Part shown: positions 25,915 through 38,753 of the stretch, piece by piece
Numbering within the stretch: position 1 is the first letter of the stretch
Layout: each line of letters opens with the position of its first letter
DNA from: Mytilus edulis
Taxonomy: Eukaryota; Mollusca; Bivalvia; Mytilida; Mytilidae
DNA length: 64,000 nucleotides
Reading direction: 5' to 3'
Assembly (NCBI RefSeq): GCF_963676685.1
Contig: NC_092356.1
Coordinates: forward strand, 45,905,601 to 45,969,600
Position numbers and translations under genes: made by a program
The notes under the pieces: model-generated
The model's database searches: none
The model's input: the letters and a program-made list of their open reading frames with translations, nothing else
What the model was told of the DNA's origin: nothing

Positions 25915-26130
25915 AAATTAAAAATCATTCAAAACTAACAAAGACATGAAGCTACTGCCTGGGACAGACGCAAAATGCGGTGGGGGTTAAACATGTTTGG
26001 TGAGATCTCCATTCTCTTCTAATACTTCTAGTCAATGTAGAAAAAAACCAGCTATACGCACAGTTAAACACAGCATAAAAGAACTCCGAGTCCGATGTCA
26101 AAATATTAACAGACGAAACTAAGCAAAATG
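25915..26130. repeat. Dispersed repeat, one orientation (other copy at 40890-41080)
   Basis: The sequence contains GGGACAGACGCAAAATGCGG, TTAAACATGTTT and AACTCCGAGTCCGATGTCA. The reverse complement of the same family lies at about 40890-41080 (GACATCGGACTCGGACTTCT, TTTAACCCCGTTGCATTTATG). Both are intronic. Confidence 0.65.
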
Positions 26131-27043
26131 ACAATCGACATTAATAAAGGACTGCCAGCAGTTACTGACATGCCAGCTCTAGACCTCAATTAAACTGATT
26201 GAAAGATTATGTTTTCATCATATGAAAATCAAGTACGATCCTTTCTGATACGGTTTTAGTATTATATCATCATAAAATATATGAGAAGAACATGACCCGT
26301 ATCATACCAACAACTGATTTTATAATAAATGTGTTTCTTATTTCCGATGCATGTACTCAATGAGTGCATCAATATTGATACCACAATATGACTTCTTGAA
26401 TGACATCACACCAGTCTCGTAACTATAAGTCCCTTCTGGATAAGTTTGGTTAGCTAATGAGGTGAATGCCGACATTTTGGTGTTTTGTAAAGAATATTAC
26501 CATAAAAGATTGAATGTGAAATATTTGAACGTATAAAATGCATTGTTGTTCATTTATATTGTTACATGCATGCACGAGCGAATCAACAAGTTGACAGATA
26601 TAAACAGTATAAGCATAATATGGTGACAAGGAATACACACAAGACAACAATATGATGGAGTTTCTTATACTAATATAAATAAACTAGGTAAATGTGACAA
26701 CAATGTTACTAGGCATTGTACACCGCCATAGAATTTCACTCGCCATATAAAATACTTTTCCGAAATATATATTTGACAGATTCTGGTCTTTTTAAGAGTA
26801 AAATTTTATTCTTTATATATGCACACATGACTATTCGAATACAAAGTACCACAAAAGAACGCTCAGCAATACATATAAAACAGTTATATTTTCTACGCAC
26901 GATGTAAGAGTTCTGAACATATTCTGAGATGTCTCCTACCAACACTGACAGAAGGTCATTTTAACAGAAACTTTTATTCGTTTATATCTGACAAAATCGT
27001 ATGCTCACTTCATTTTTTTTTATCGGGTCTAACTGTTACTTAC

Positions 27044-27151
27044 ATAGATGTATATCACAATTAATTCCAGTATATCCTGTATCACATTTACACGTATAGC
27101 CATTAGCATTATTTGAACATAATCCTTTCATGCAAGGATTGCTTGTGCAGT
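27044..27151 (-). CDS. EGF-like domain exon 8 (recent duplicate of exon 7)
   Basis: A 108-nt phase 1-1 exon with the same borders and donor as 28014-28121. Differences between the two are few and mostly conservative (for example MKG versus KQG after the second cysteine). No microexon lies between the two, because the duplicated segment did not include the one at 28441. Confidence 0.86.
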
Positions 27152-28013
27152 CTGTTAAAAAGAAAAATTGAAAAATAAATAATACTCATACTTTTCCTTT
27201 CAGATACCGGTTTAGTATCATATCATCGAAAAATATATGAGAAGAACATGACCCGTATCATACCAACAACTGGTTTTATAATAAATGTGTTTCCTATTTC
27301 CGATGCAAGGACTCAATGAGTGCATCAATATTGATACCACAATTTGCCTTCTGAAATGACATAACACCAGTCTAGTAACTATAAGTCCCTTCTGGATAAG
27401 TTTGTTAAAAGTTTGCTTAGCTAATGAGGTGAATGCCGACATTTTGGTGTTTTGTAAAGAATATTACCATAAAAGATTGGATGTAAAATACTCGAACGTA
27501 TAAAATGCATTGTTGTTCATTTATATTGTTACATGCACGAGCGAATCGAACAAGTTGAGAGATATAAACAGTATAAGCATAATATGGTGACAATGAATTG
27601 TGTGTACACCCAAGACAACAATATGAGGAAGTTTCTTACACTAATATAAATAAACTTGGTAAATGTCACAAACATGTTACTAGGCATTGTACACCCCCAT
27701 ATAATTTCACTCGCCATATAAAATAATTTTCCGAAATATATGTTTGACAGATTCTGGTCTTTTTAAGAGTAAAATTTTATTCTTTATATATGCACACATG
27801 ACTATTCGAATACCAAGTACTACAAAAGAACGCTCAGCAATACATATAAAACAGTTATATTTTCTACGCACGATGTAAGAGTTCTGAACATAATCTGAGA
27901 TGTCTCCTACCAACACTGACAGAAGGTCATTTTAACAGAAACTTTTATTCGTTTATATCTGACAAAATCGTATGCTCACTACTTTTTTGTTATCGGGTCT
28001 AACTGTTACTTAC

Positions 28014-28121
28014 ATAGATGTATATCACAATTAATTCCAGTATATCCTGCATCACATGTACACGTATAGCCATTAGCATTATTTGAACACAATCCTTGCT
28101 TGCAAGGATTGCTTGTGCAGT
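28014..28121 (-). CDS. EGF-like domain exon 7
   Basis: A 108-nt phase 1-1 exon. The EGF has C-TSNP-C and cysteine spacing 4-4-8-1-8, and continues four residues past the last cysteine (DIHL). The acceptor is TTTGTAACAG and the donor CTAT|GTAAGT. It is nearly identical to exon 27044-27151 and lies in a tandem duplication of about 970 bp. Confidence 0.86.
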
Positions 28122-28440
28122 CTGTTACAAAGAAAAATTGAAAAATAAATAATACTCATACTTTTCATTATTGTTTTATTCTATAACATAAACTAAGTTA
28201 AAATAAATAGAATGTCATTTTCAGCTTTTTCATAATTTTAAACCAATGTTATATACACTAAGTATTTATATAACTTATACATATAATGTGAATTCTTTCA
28301 TTTCACGATAATATTATTTATTTAAAAAAAAAAATAATTCATACATCTTTGATTTAAGAATTTGTGTTAATGTTGAAACATTATATATGTTTTTAGAATA
28401 TGTTTGTTTATATATTACGTTTATACAAATATCTACTTAC

Positions 28441-28449
28441 GATTCACAA
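28441..28449 (-). CDS. 9-nt microexon before EGF7
   Basis: TTGTGAATC on the minus strand, with acceptor TGTTTACAG and donor GTAAGTA. It encodes Leu-Val-Asn with the preceding base; the next junction residue is His. It links the unknown module to the second EGF series, using the same linker design as in the first series. Confidence 0.67.
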
Positions 28450-29382
28450 CTGTAAACATGGTAAAAGAAAATAAATATATTATTCCAATGTTTAAAATGG
28501 TGAACACAAATATTGGTATATCAAGATATAGGTTGTCATACAATTAATTAAAATAAATCCAGTGTTAAATGTCGGGATGCAAGAAAGTTTATGTTGCATC
28601 CCACATCCATTGACACATAAAGCCAACGAAAAAAAAAAATGATGTTTTAAAAAGTATGAAAACCTTTCAAAAATTGTATGCGGCAGTAATTGGATTTGTA
28701 TAACTTCCAAAGTTAAAAGACTTTTCTTTGTGTTGCTATGTTCCTAGATATCACATATTGTGTACCAGACAGTATTCCAATACAGAAACATTCAAAATAT
28801 ATAGTTTTCCTTATTCGTATATGATTAACGAAAATATTCTTACACATATGTTTTATGTGACCCGATCTTTTACACTTACCCAAATTTAAATTTTGATTTA
28901 ATCATATAGTACGCAGGGACGATATTTGTGTATATCATAGATTATATGAATACAAATTTGTACAAATAAGATCATCTGATTCTACGATTTCCTGATGGCG
29001 GCTACTTGCAGCTTCATTTGTTCTAAACAATTTGAAACCTCTTTCATGTTTTTTTATGCAAATAATTCAACTTATATTCATAGCTTGTTCGAATGATGTA
29101 CGATAACACCACTGTCCCAGGTTTGGTGCACCTTCAACTACTTTAATCCCACTACATTCTGTATGTGCATGTCGAAATCAGAAGCCTGTTATTCCATGGT
29201 TATCGTTTGTTACTGTAAATCAAATTTGATTTCATTCATTATTTTGTACATGAATAAGACCGTTAGTTTTCTCATTTGATTTGTTTTACATTTGTGATTT
29301 CAGTGTCTTAGCTGATTATGCGATATGGGTTTCAACCAGAGCTGAACATTTTTAAAATATCACGTGTTCAGATCCTACTTAC

Positions 29383-29452
29383 GACAACAATCTTGTGGTG
29401 CACAATGTCCGCTGGTAATATCTACCCATATTCGACCTTGAATTTGAAAAAC
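29383..29452 (-). CDS. Unknown module, exon d
   Basis: A 70-nt exon that enters in phase 0 and leaves in phase 1. It encodes RIWVDITSGHC and then CAPQDCC-type residues. The acceptor is GTTTATAG and the donor TGTC|GTAAGT. It closes the four-exon module: counting exon a at its intact length of 158 nt, a to d total 624 nt or 208 codons. The module as a whole is phase 1-1 and could be skipped as a unit. Confidence 0.7.
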
Positions 29453-29699
29453 CTATAAACAAATGAAGATTCCAATTCAGTTGAGCTGTGATCTGAAACC
29501 TTATAAACACATATTATTCTATCGTAGTAAACCACTGGTAGCCTATGTTTATTTCAGTAAAAGACGTCTTAGACTTTTGAAATACTTTTCTTTACTTAAT
29601 CTGATACGTTTGAAACTTGTTTTTAACTTATGCAGATATATAAAAATAAAAAAGGCAAACAAATACAGAGAGAGAAGGGATTATTTGTTACATTCTATT

Positions 29700-29850
29700 T
29701 AATGATTGTAATTGTTCACTCTCTTTCCTTTTACTAAATGTTAGGTTCTTATGACTTTATGTGTGTGTGTGTATATATATAGATACTGTAATGGATGGTG
29801 ATACTTTGATGAAATAAATCTTATCTTATCTTATCTAATCTTATATCTGT
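29700..29850. repeat. Probable LINE 3' end with CTTATCTTAT tail
   Basis: A short (TG)n/(AT)n tract, then ACTTTGATGAAATAAATCTT and a (TCTTA)n-like tail. Such short-repeat tails are common at 3' ends of non-LTR elements. No reverse-transcriptase frame was recognised next to it. Confidence 0.4.
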
Positions 29851-30349
29851 TTTCCGTTAATTGTAAAGACATAATTATGGACTATGATTTTCATTTCGAA
29901 TAGTTTGATAGTTTGTACCGCCAGAGCCTTTAATAACTATATATACGGTATGGGTTTTCCCCATTGGTGAAGGTCTTACTGTTGCATATAATTAATTAAA
30001 TCAGCGTCCGTTTGCCTCTGTGGGTTAGTTGACAAGTATTTGCAAACTGTACATCTGGTACAGTACACTCGGTACCGTTTATGTTCAATTACTACCATTC
30101 GATATGCAAATATGAAATTAATTGAAAATCTATGGAGGAGGAAATAGGGAGTATAATTTATATATTTGAACATTGAGGTTCTTCTTATTTTAAAACTAAG
30201 GTGAGTTGTTACGCGGATTTACGTACAAAATGGAAAAATGTTACTCAATGGGGGTATACTTATTGGTGATTACTAGATATTTGTAAACACAAAATTGTGT
30301 TGCTCGTTGTGAAAAGTATATCACACAGAAAACTAAGAAATTTACTTAC

Positions 30350-30631
30350 TGGACAGAAAACCAGAATCAAATGTTTACCGCCATAGTTTTTGTAACTTCC
30401 TGTATATTGGCAGTTGCGTACATAAATAAATGATCTTTTACCAAATATATTGGTTCCATGGCCATTATTTGGAGGTTGATTGAAATAGCTTTCGTAATAC
30501 CAGTTCTGTATCACTCCATGTATTGGATAGAAATCACATGTTGTCTTAGAGTGAACTTCTGACACAGTTAATTGAACGATACAAACTGCAGCCATAACTC
30601 CCTGTGCAAGCCAGTGATAAGAGAGCCTTTC
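30350..30631 (-). CDS. Unknown module, exon c
   Basis: A 282-nt exon (94 codons, phase 0-0) open from acceptor TTATATTTAG to donor CCA|GTAAGT. It contains TTCDFYPIHG, NWYYESYF, a Gly/Asn-rich turn, GKRSFIYVRNC and a C-terminal LVFCP. The composition suggests a compact secreted beta-rich domain with about four cysteines. Phases fit directly onto exon b at 37515, 6.9 kb upstream. Alternatively it is the first coding exon of a separate gene starting at the internal ATG (codon 13), whose next 16 residues are only weakly signal-like. No copy of this exon was found left of 12.2 kb. Confidence 0.72.
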
Positions 30632-31129
30632 CTAAATATAAATGATAAACGACGTAAGATATATAGTGCAGGTAGATTTTAAGGTAAAACATTAACTAAT
30701 AATCTAGTTATATAGATAAATGTCATGTTTTATATTTAATTGTGGACGAATATCAACTTTATCAATAAGGCATCAATTAATTAAAGAAATTTCAATTGAA
30801 GCAAATACCCCCTTCTATTATATATTTATCAATCAATCAACCACATGACGGCGATAAACATCCTGTTACTATAAATTGCTTGCGAATGCGCCTTATATGT
30901 TCTTATATTCTGAGTCATTTGGTCTTTGATGGTGAGTTTCCTTCGTTATCTTTATTCTAGAGCATAGTATAAGGTTATAGAGTCACAAATTCTGTTTACT
31001 AAAATAAAGTTAAAGTTTTTCTAGAGACCCTTTGAAGATATGTGGGCTTGTTAGAATTGCAAATTGAAATATTTTTTTCTCAATCGATTGATGAATTTCG
31101 AACAGCGGTATACTACTGCTAACTCAATT

Positions 31130-34100
31130 CATAAATAAGCATTTATATTATTTTGAAAAATTATTTAAGCGTGATCTTACCATTGTCTTGGCCTTGCAGA
31201 TCACACTTTGGACTGAATTAGATAGATAAGAATGACATATACACATGGCACAGAATATATTTAATAACACTATTACGATGCATGACCATGTGTGTTGCAT
31301 TGTAAGGGTGAATAGTCCGACATTCATCTATACAATGTTCCAAATAGTGTTTTTATTCAAATATCAAAAGTGATGTAATGTTTTAGCCTTGTTCAAGGTT
31401 AACTGGTTTTTGTTTGAGGGTTTTTCCCACTTTCTATAATTGTAGTTAATAATTAGATTTAAAAACTATTTTTTGTTCTCCATTTAAACTGTATACCTTA
31501 CAACAACATTATTTTCAATTACCTGAGTACATTATATTATTTGACGGCATTGTGGTCAAGGTTATGGATGTTTTTCTTAAATTGTTTATATCATCTACCC
31601 CTTATGTATTGATTTTCTTTTAAGGGAGTTCGCTTCTCAGTTTCAAAGTAATTAACTTTTCAAAACACTAGTTTATATTGATAAGGAATTAATAAAGGAA
31701 TCCAAAGAGCAAAAAAAAATATATAGGTCACCGTGCTTGTTTTCGAGATATGAACCATTGAAATTGTGGCGGGAAAATATTCTCTCTTGACTTTTCATAG
31801 CTTTATAATTGACAAGTTAAAGTTCTCAAAAACTGTTAAAAAGTAATTAAAATTTTATAAGACTTTTACAGATGGCTTATCATTATACATGTAAAAGAAT
31901 TTCAAAAAGAAAAATGGGGGTCACCGGGCAAATTTTTTCAAGGCATTCAAATGTATAAAACCAGAGGATTCTGAAAATCTGACAAAAAATCCAAAACATG
32001 ACAAGCCAGCTTCCTAAACATTGTGGCATAGATCAAATTTATTCGTTCAGTGTATGTTCACTTGTTTTTATATCTTTTAATTGAGTTAAGCCATTTCAAT
32101 TGATATGTGTCTTTCTATGTTACACTACTGATTTAGATTTGTTGGAAGATTAGTACCTATAAAAACTTTTAAACCTGCTGCATTTATTTGCACCTGTCCT
32201 ATGTCAGAAATCTGATGTTCAGTAGTTATTGTTTGTTGATGTTGTTCATACGTGTCTTTCGTTTCATGTATTTTATATATATTAGACCGTTGGTTGTCAC
32301 GTTTGAATGATGGTACACTAGTCATCGTAGTGCTCTTTCTGTTCGGTGTGAGCCAAGGCTCCGTCTTGATGACCGTATTATTTTACGATATTTAATTTGG
32401 CCTTGGATGATTTGGAGGTCGATTACGTTCAAAATGCTCTTATCGTTTTGTCGTATTTATAAATATCTGATATTAAAGTATTTTAATTGGAGCATCCCGG
32501 GCGAATGCAGAAATTTGTTAGGGACGCACGATATTTGAAGTGTTTTATTTACTACCACTACCGATGGATGTTTAGTTTATTTAGGAATTGAGGATATTGC
32601 AAGAATGTTTCAATAGCTCGTCTATTGATATGTCATTTTGTGTTTCATTGTTTAAATCAGGTATATGATTCATACTGATTAAAATCATATGACAATATTG
32701 ACTGCTGTCCCAATTTTTTTTTAACTTTTTTATCTATCATGTGTGTTCGTTTTACTCATACCTTTTTGTCAAGATAATGGAATTCAATGCAACTGCCATA
32801 CATGTGAGATCCGGTTTAATTCACATTTTTTTCATAAGAAAATGCCTTTATCGAGTTAGGATTATCGCTGTTTTCCATTTGTTAATTGTATTTAAGGTTT
32901 AGATTTTGCCATTTAATACTTAATACTCTTAATGACCTTTGGATATATAGATGTATACCCCCTCCCCCCTTATTATGTTTTATTTCTGTATAACGCGTAA
33001 TGTTATTATACTGTTAAAAATATCATAGCTAACGAGGATACACCAATACAAAAACAAAGTGAAATCTAGAGACTAACATATACATCAAATTCATTACAAA
33101 AACTTGTTACTTTTAGCATTGGTATAATTGTATATTGCATAATGTAAAACCAAACACCTATCAAGTTGAATGAACACGAGTGCATGTGCTATATTGTTTT
33201 GAGCTATTATTTATCACTTTATGTGACTAATAGACCAAATGTTAAAGTTGCCTTTATACTTAAAGTGAATAGGAAATAGGGGGCAAGTGATCTACTTGAG
33301 AAAGACGTGTTGTCCTTACTTTAAATTAAAAAGATAACTATTGTGGACCTAGCTTTTACAGTCAGAACATCAAATTGACATGTATCTTGATCAGACGATT
33401 CCTGCTCGATAGTCATGCACACCCAACTTTTCATCATAATCATTTTCACAACTAGTGTAGTCTGAAATCGCAAACATAGGATTATCTTATCTGCGCTAAT
33501 AGCATTTTAGATTTTAAATCTTTCTTTGTATTAATTGTAATAGACCCATGCTCTCTATCATCAGGTGGACAAACATTTCATTATTATAGATTACCGTTGA
33601 ATATATCAACGATATTGATTCTCTCGATTGAGCAGGTACAGCGAAAGTGTGACAAGCAATCGACTTGAGGTGATCAACGATAATCTGTGTATCGCTGTTT
33701 TGTTCTATGATGACGTTGTTTATTTCATTAACGGCCACGTGCGCCCTTAGTTTTTAGCGACACAAACAATAAACGCACAAGACAATATCTACATAAAATA
33801 TTCATCTCAAAGTCACAGTAGTCTTTATCGTTAGCTATTGCATACATTGTTCATAAATTGCAAGGTATCCTCCACCGTAAGTTGACCAGAATACCTTTAA
33901 GGGTATGCTCCTTTTTTGCATGGATTAGCACAGCTAAGGGTTCATAAATTTACTCCTTGGTTTTGATTGTTATTGTCTCTTACAACTTAAGCTTAAACAA
34001 TAAAAAAGAACAACAATATCAACCATGAATACATACACAACACTAACTTCTCTTTTATAAACTTGCACATCAAAATATAGATTTAAGACAACTGAATTAA

Positions 34101-36580
34101 AAACATTTATTCATATCTTTTTAAAGTTGTTGACAATGCAATGTACTACGTCCAATCAATTGTATATATTGAATCGAATGTTGGAGATGTAATATTATGG
34201 AGGTTCAACGGGCTACCACATGACTGCGATATCATCTGCAAGATAGAATCATATGAAAAATAAACATCTATAATACTAAAATTACGAGGTCCAATTTGTC
34301 AGTCGTCATCACGAAAAAACGACGAATCAAAGAATTCAACTTTATATATAACTAATATAGTACAAAGGTGAAGATTAAAAATTACACCACTCCGGCCCTT
34401 TTGTGTTCCACGTAATTAATATTGCCAATAATTAAGAAGTTCTGGGTCGAGTCCGATACCGATAACAATAGTATATTCACCTGTTACCTATTACCTTATC
34501 TGTACGTTCCGCATCTGACAGGCGCACCACCAAACGGTGTATTTAGGATTAATATGCTATATACACGGGTCATAATCACAGGGTTACACTACTAAATTTA
34601 ATCATTTAATCAGTAAGACTTTCTAAGATAACAATACTAATACTAAGAATCTGGACTTAAAATAAGGCGTATAGGTACAGTTTTCAATTTGTTAGCGGGC
34701 ATTACGTAAAACAGTGAATCAAAGAATTCAACTTTATTTATAACTAATATAGGACAATGCTGTTGATTAAAAAATACTCCATTCCAGGACCTTTTGTTTT
34801 CCAAATAATTAATATTACCAATAATTGATAAGTTCCAGTTCGACGGGTTCAAACAGAAAGATTTGAAAGCAGAGAAAACTGTGTATCTTATAATCGGCAT
34901 GACTTTATCAGATGACAATACTAATATCAAAATAAGGCTTGCGCATAGTTATATACTTTAATTCAGTAACGGACTCGCGATATCACGGGTGTGTTCTAGT
35001 AATTATATAAACAAATATGCATGAAACAAATCACCGTTTTTTAGTGTAACCCATGTTTCAGCGCGTTGATTACATAATCGGTTATATCGTTCCAACCTGG
35101 TTGAAGAGCACAAAATCCGGAATTGACAGTTCATTATCATAATTTAGAGGAAGAATTAGACGTTTAATGTAGTTTTTGTCTGGTAAGCTCAAGTTTCTAA
35201 AAAAAACACCAACAAGAACAAACCAAAACAAATTGTCGGTTAAAAAAAACGACCTGTGTTTCTCATCAAATATTTCCGTAAATTGACCTTATGATACAAC
35301 CAATTTAAAAACAACATGCACTATAGGTACACATGTTTTTTTAAAAACAGTTTTGCATCTCTAGATAAACAATATTCATCTACTCGTCTGAGATTTTAAA
35401 GAAAAGCGATCCATTGTATAAGTTTTTCTCTGGTTATCGAGATAATTTGAGTTCATTGCAATTATAAATCTGTTGACCACATCGATAAATCATAGTTGAG
35501 AGATTGCTATAATAATGGCTTTATTGTATGACAACACAAATGGCGTCACCTGCTCCATTGTGATATTGTCATTGTATTCATCATCGTTTTACCAGTAGTG
35601 AGAAGGACTCTCAATATTTTTATTTCACTCATGTCAAAACTTCTTTTTCTGGCATATACTTTTATGATTTAACTTTTTATTGTTTAGAAGGGTGTTATTT
35701 CTGCTGAGTTTGTAGCCCAGTCAACTTTTCAATTGCATTTATCATTATGACTTAATCACTCGTAACGAAATATGTGTGCTATATTTGAATCACAACGTAT
35801 TGATTCTGTTGTAATTAAATCCTGTCCGCAAACTTAGGTCCGTTTTCATTGATAAAATCAGATTTCAGCGGACACGTTGGTGATATGCCATGAACAAAAC
35901 AAATGTAGAAAAATGACCGAACCGACTTCGTCTCTGATCATATGACCAACTCAATTAGTTCATTTCAGATTTATTTCTTCTCTTGCAGATTGTTTAATTA
36001 TCTTCCAGGTTTAAACCGTTGTTTTTTGTTTGTTGAGTGATAATTTTCTATTGCAAATATCCTATCCCCTGTTTTATACTATTTTGTGTTTTTTATGCAG
36101 GGATTGAATCGTTTTCACATGAATAGAATAATAAATCTGTGTACACAAAAGACTGATTGATGGCAAGTAAAGTCATACTTTTTTATGACTTGATTTCAAA
36201 TTATTAATACAGGCTGCTACATTTTATTTTATACTTGGAAGCAAACTAAATCACGATTAGGACGTCTTTCCAAAAAGTTTGATGTACCAACGCTAAATAT
36301 CTGCAACAACTTGGATCATGTACAAAACCAAGAGTAATGCGCAAACAGTTTATTTCAAAACTGACATTGTGAAAGTGCCCGTATTGATTGTATAGATAAA
36401 AACATCACTCAAATATTGTATAAAATACATTAAATCATACCTAGTGTTACAATACGTGTATTTTTCAAACAACAAAATATATAAAATTATTTATTAACCA
36501 ACTTACTACAATATGTATAGAAATGCCCATGCTTTATAAAAGGAAAATTTCGACATCTGGTCATTATGAACGGAGAAATT
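31130..36580. other. Long intron or intergenic gap, repeats only
   Basis: A 5.4-kb stretch without a recognisable exon, between unknown-module exons b and c. It contains the repeat pieces at 32330-32410, 32811-32945 and 34315-34862. If the locus is two genes, the boundary should lie here, but no promoter or polyadenylation arrangement is convincing. Confidence 0.5.
34315..34862. repeat. Two copies of an AT-rich dispersed repeat
   Basis: The blocks 34315-34465 and 34708-34862 share GAATCAAAGAATTCAACTTT, TAACTAATATAG, and CCTTTTGT next to an AATTAATATT-CCAATAATT stretch. No coding potential. Confidence 0.7.
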
Positions 36581-36589
36581 GCTGCAGCC

Positions 36590-36690
36590 AGTCATTACGA
36601 GATCTCAGTCATGCATTACGAAATCTCAGTCATGCATTACGAAATCACACCCGTGCATTACGAAATCACAGTCATGCATTATGAACAGAT
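36590..36690. repeat. 21-bp tandem repeat
   Basis: Four to five units of CATTACGAAATCTCAGTCATG with small changes. It is intronic, in the 6.9-kb gap between unknown-module exons b and c. Confidence 0.9.
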
Positions 36691-37293
36691 GAAACGGGAC
36701 ATCGATTAAATCAAAATTTCGTTTTATTTCTTTAAATAAGTGTGACATTTTTTTATTCTTTTTTAAACTTAATATCATAAAAACAAGTTTAAATGATGTT
36801 CATTGACATTGTTTTGTAACGACTTAAAACGGAAATATTTCACAGCCTTTTTCGAGTACGACTTCCGATTATTATCACTGTTTCATTTCCGTTGTTCAAT
36901 CCTCAGAATGCAGACTTTAAATAGTTAAACTGTCTGATTTATTCTTCCCAGCTACTTTTTATTTGCTAGATGAAATGATATTAAATAGCATAAAATTAAG
37001 TACTTGGATGAGGAATCAGAATTTACATCTGACAGTCACAATGACAATGTTGACTAAAATTCCATGCGAAAAGACAAGTTGAAGTTCAGCTATGAAATTC
37101 CTGTATCTTCTTCACGGTAAGTTTCTTACTCTTTGTTTAATCGAAGAATTAAAACCATTTTTAAAAAAGAAATGTTATGAAACGGGCTTTTCTGTACTGG
37201 TCCTGTTGTAGTGTGTGGATAGCTGTATAATTTTGTATCCGAGACTCGAAGACTGTTCTTGAATGAAGTTGCCTTTATAGTTGGTTAATAAAA

Positions 37294-37471
37294 GTATCAA
37301 TATATGGACTTTTTCATATTGGCCCTGTAACATGCCCTTGATATTAATAATGGCCTCGGACAGTTGTAATGGCCCTCGGCGTTGCCTCAGGGCCATTACA
37401 ACCATCCTTGGCCATTATTAACACCTCGGGCATGTTACAGGGCCAATATGAAAAAGTCCATACATTAATAC
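37294..37471. repeat. 178-bp hairpin (foldback MITE)
   Basis: Two arms of about 80 bp: TATGGACTTTTTCATATTGG with CCCTGTAACATGCC, TTAATAATGGCC and TTGTAATGGCCCT, mirrored on the right. The central loop is near CGTTG. It lies 44 bp downstream of exon 37515-37628 in transcript direction. Confidence 0.9.
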
Positions 37472-37514
37472 TATATTATCAAACTAGTGCAAATAGTATT
37501 TACTGTAAACATAC

Positions 37515-37628
37515 CTCAATAACACCACTTTGACAAGATGTCATTACTCCAATATTATTAGTAAATCTTACACTGTCCCATTCACCTACAGGTGTATATT
37601 GATTAAGCTGATTACAATGGTTGATGAC
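37515..37628 (-). CDS. Unknown module, exon b (first copy)
   Basis: A 114-nt exon of 38 codons, phase 0-0, with acceptor TTCACACAG and donor GAG|GTATGT. It encodes a segment with two cysteines and the motifs YTPVGEWDS and NNIGVMT. It is open throughout and has exactly the same length as the paralogous exon 12207-12320. No known domain was recognised. A strong hairpin repeat lies 44 bp downstream in the intron. Confidence 0.75.
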
Positions 37629-37973
37629 CTGTGTGAACAAATGTGTGAAAGGTCAGATAATAAATCATAAAATTTTAACAAATAAAACAAAAACACAATA
37701 GAAATTTTGTTACAAATATTTAAAATTGTGTCATAAATGAATATCTTGATAACCATACAATCCGCTACACATTTAACTGTCGTCTGTCTAGCTTCTTAGT
37801 TGAAAGAAGAATGTGTTCATGTTCTTATTAATCAGTCCTCCGTGAAACAAACTGTATGAAACATGTGTAAATGAAGATTTCCGTTTTTAAAAAGATGACA
37901 TGAAATAAAGATAACTAGTATTTATGATATAAGCACATTGAAATATGAATGAAGTAAATGTATTGTTGTGAAC

Positions 37974-38130
37974 CTGCAACCCTCTTCGCCATCTAGAAAA
38001 CGAAGGCGCTTGACAATGTTTGATTAGAACTGCATCTGCTGAATTGCCACCACAGCTTTAGCGCCTTGCTGATGTAAAGCTTTGCCTACAGCCAAATCCA
38101 TGAGTAAGCCAAGTTTATTGCAATGATGCT
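37974..38130 (-). pseudogene. Unknown module, exon a (first copy), frameshifted
   Basis: This exon is homologous to 12689-12846, but is 157 nt instead of 158. The acceptor (TTTTAACAG) and donor (CAG|GTTCAC) are intact. After about 26 codons that match the other copy (including LGLLMDLAVG and LHQQGAK), one G is missing from a Gly codon just before the Gly-Cys-Gly-Gly motif. The reading frame then shifts and reaches a TAA within the exon. The downstream part still resembles the other copy in the shifted frame (CQAPSF, W-R-G), so the change looks recent or is an assembly or sequencing error. The exon enters in phase 1 and should leave in phase 0. Confidence 0.72.
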
Positions 38131-38753
38131 CTGTTAAAAGTAGATCACATTTTATTGCCAAAAAATCCGATTATTACACATTTTACCAACTACATCTTGT
38201 AACGAAATAGTATACTATAGATGAACACATTTAAATCTAGACACATTTAAGTTGATGATTGAGAATAAACATACAATATAGCTAATCAAAGATATCTCTT
38301 ACATGACTTAGATAAGGACAGTATGTATTTCGACTGTGTTTTATTTCTTACTCTTTATGATTTTGAAGTTAACAACATGATGTTGAATATTAATATAAAT
38401 TTCATTTTTTTTTTATTTTGTTATTATTATCATACAACGATTATGTATTTGCTGTTTATAGATTTGGTCACTGGCAGAGCTTTTTCAGTGGAGATCTCTT
38501 TTTATTAGTACCCAAAGATAAACTTTGGTGAAAGTAAATTCGTGTATTTTCATCTTTTGTTTAGCAACATTTATCAGATAAAGGTTTTCTACCTATAATA
38601 ATATCTAGTTGTCAACTTGGTAACTGTATGTGTACGTACATGTTATTATTAAATCCAATTCTTAGTTAAAAATAATACTGGGAATATTTTTAGCAGGTGA
38701 TAAGTTTTCTGGCATAGCTTTAGCAAAGCTTTAGCAGCAATGTATGTGCTTAC

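Larger units (their letters stand above)
26235..28168. repeat. Tandem duplication of about 970 bp carrying an EGF exon
   Basis: The blocks 26235-27197 and 27198-28168 are closely similar throughout, including intron sequence such as GAAGAACATGACCCGTATCA, GCATTGTTGTTCATTTATAT and CTATTCGAATAC. The EGF exon is offset by exactly 970 bp. Small indels only (for example a 14-bp difference near 27395-27410). Confidence 0.9.

Noticed and set aside
30547..30595. Translation start with signal peptide for a separate gene
   Set aside because: The ATG is followed by only a short, weakly hydrophobic stretch, while the frame is open back to a good acceptor in phase 0. It is kept only as an alternative.
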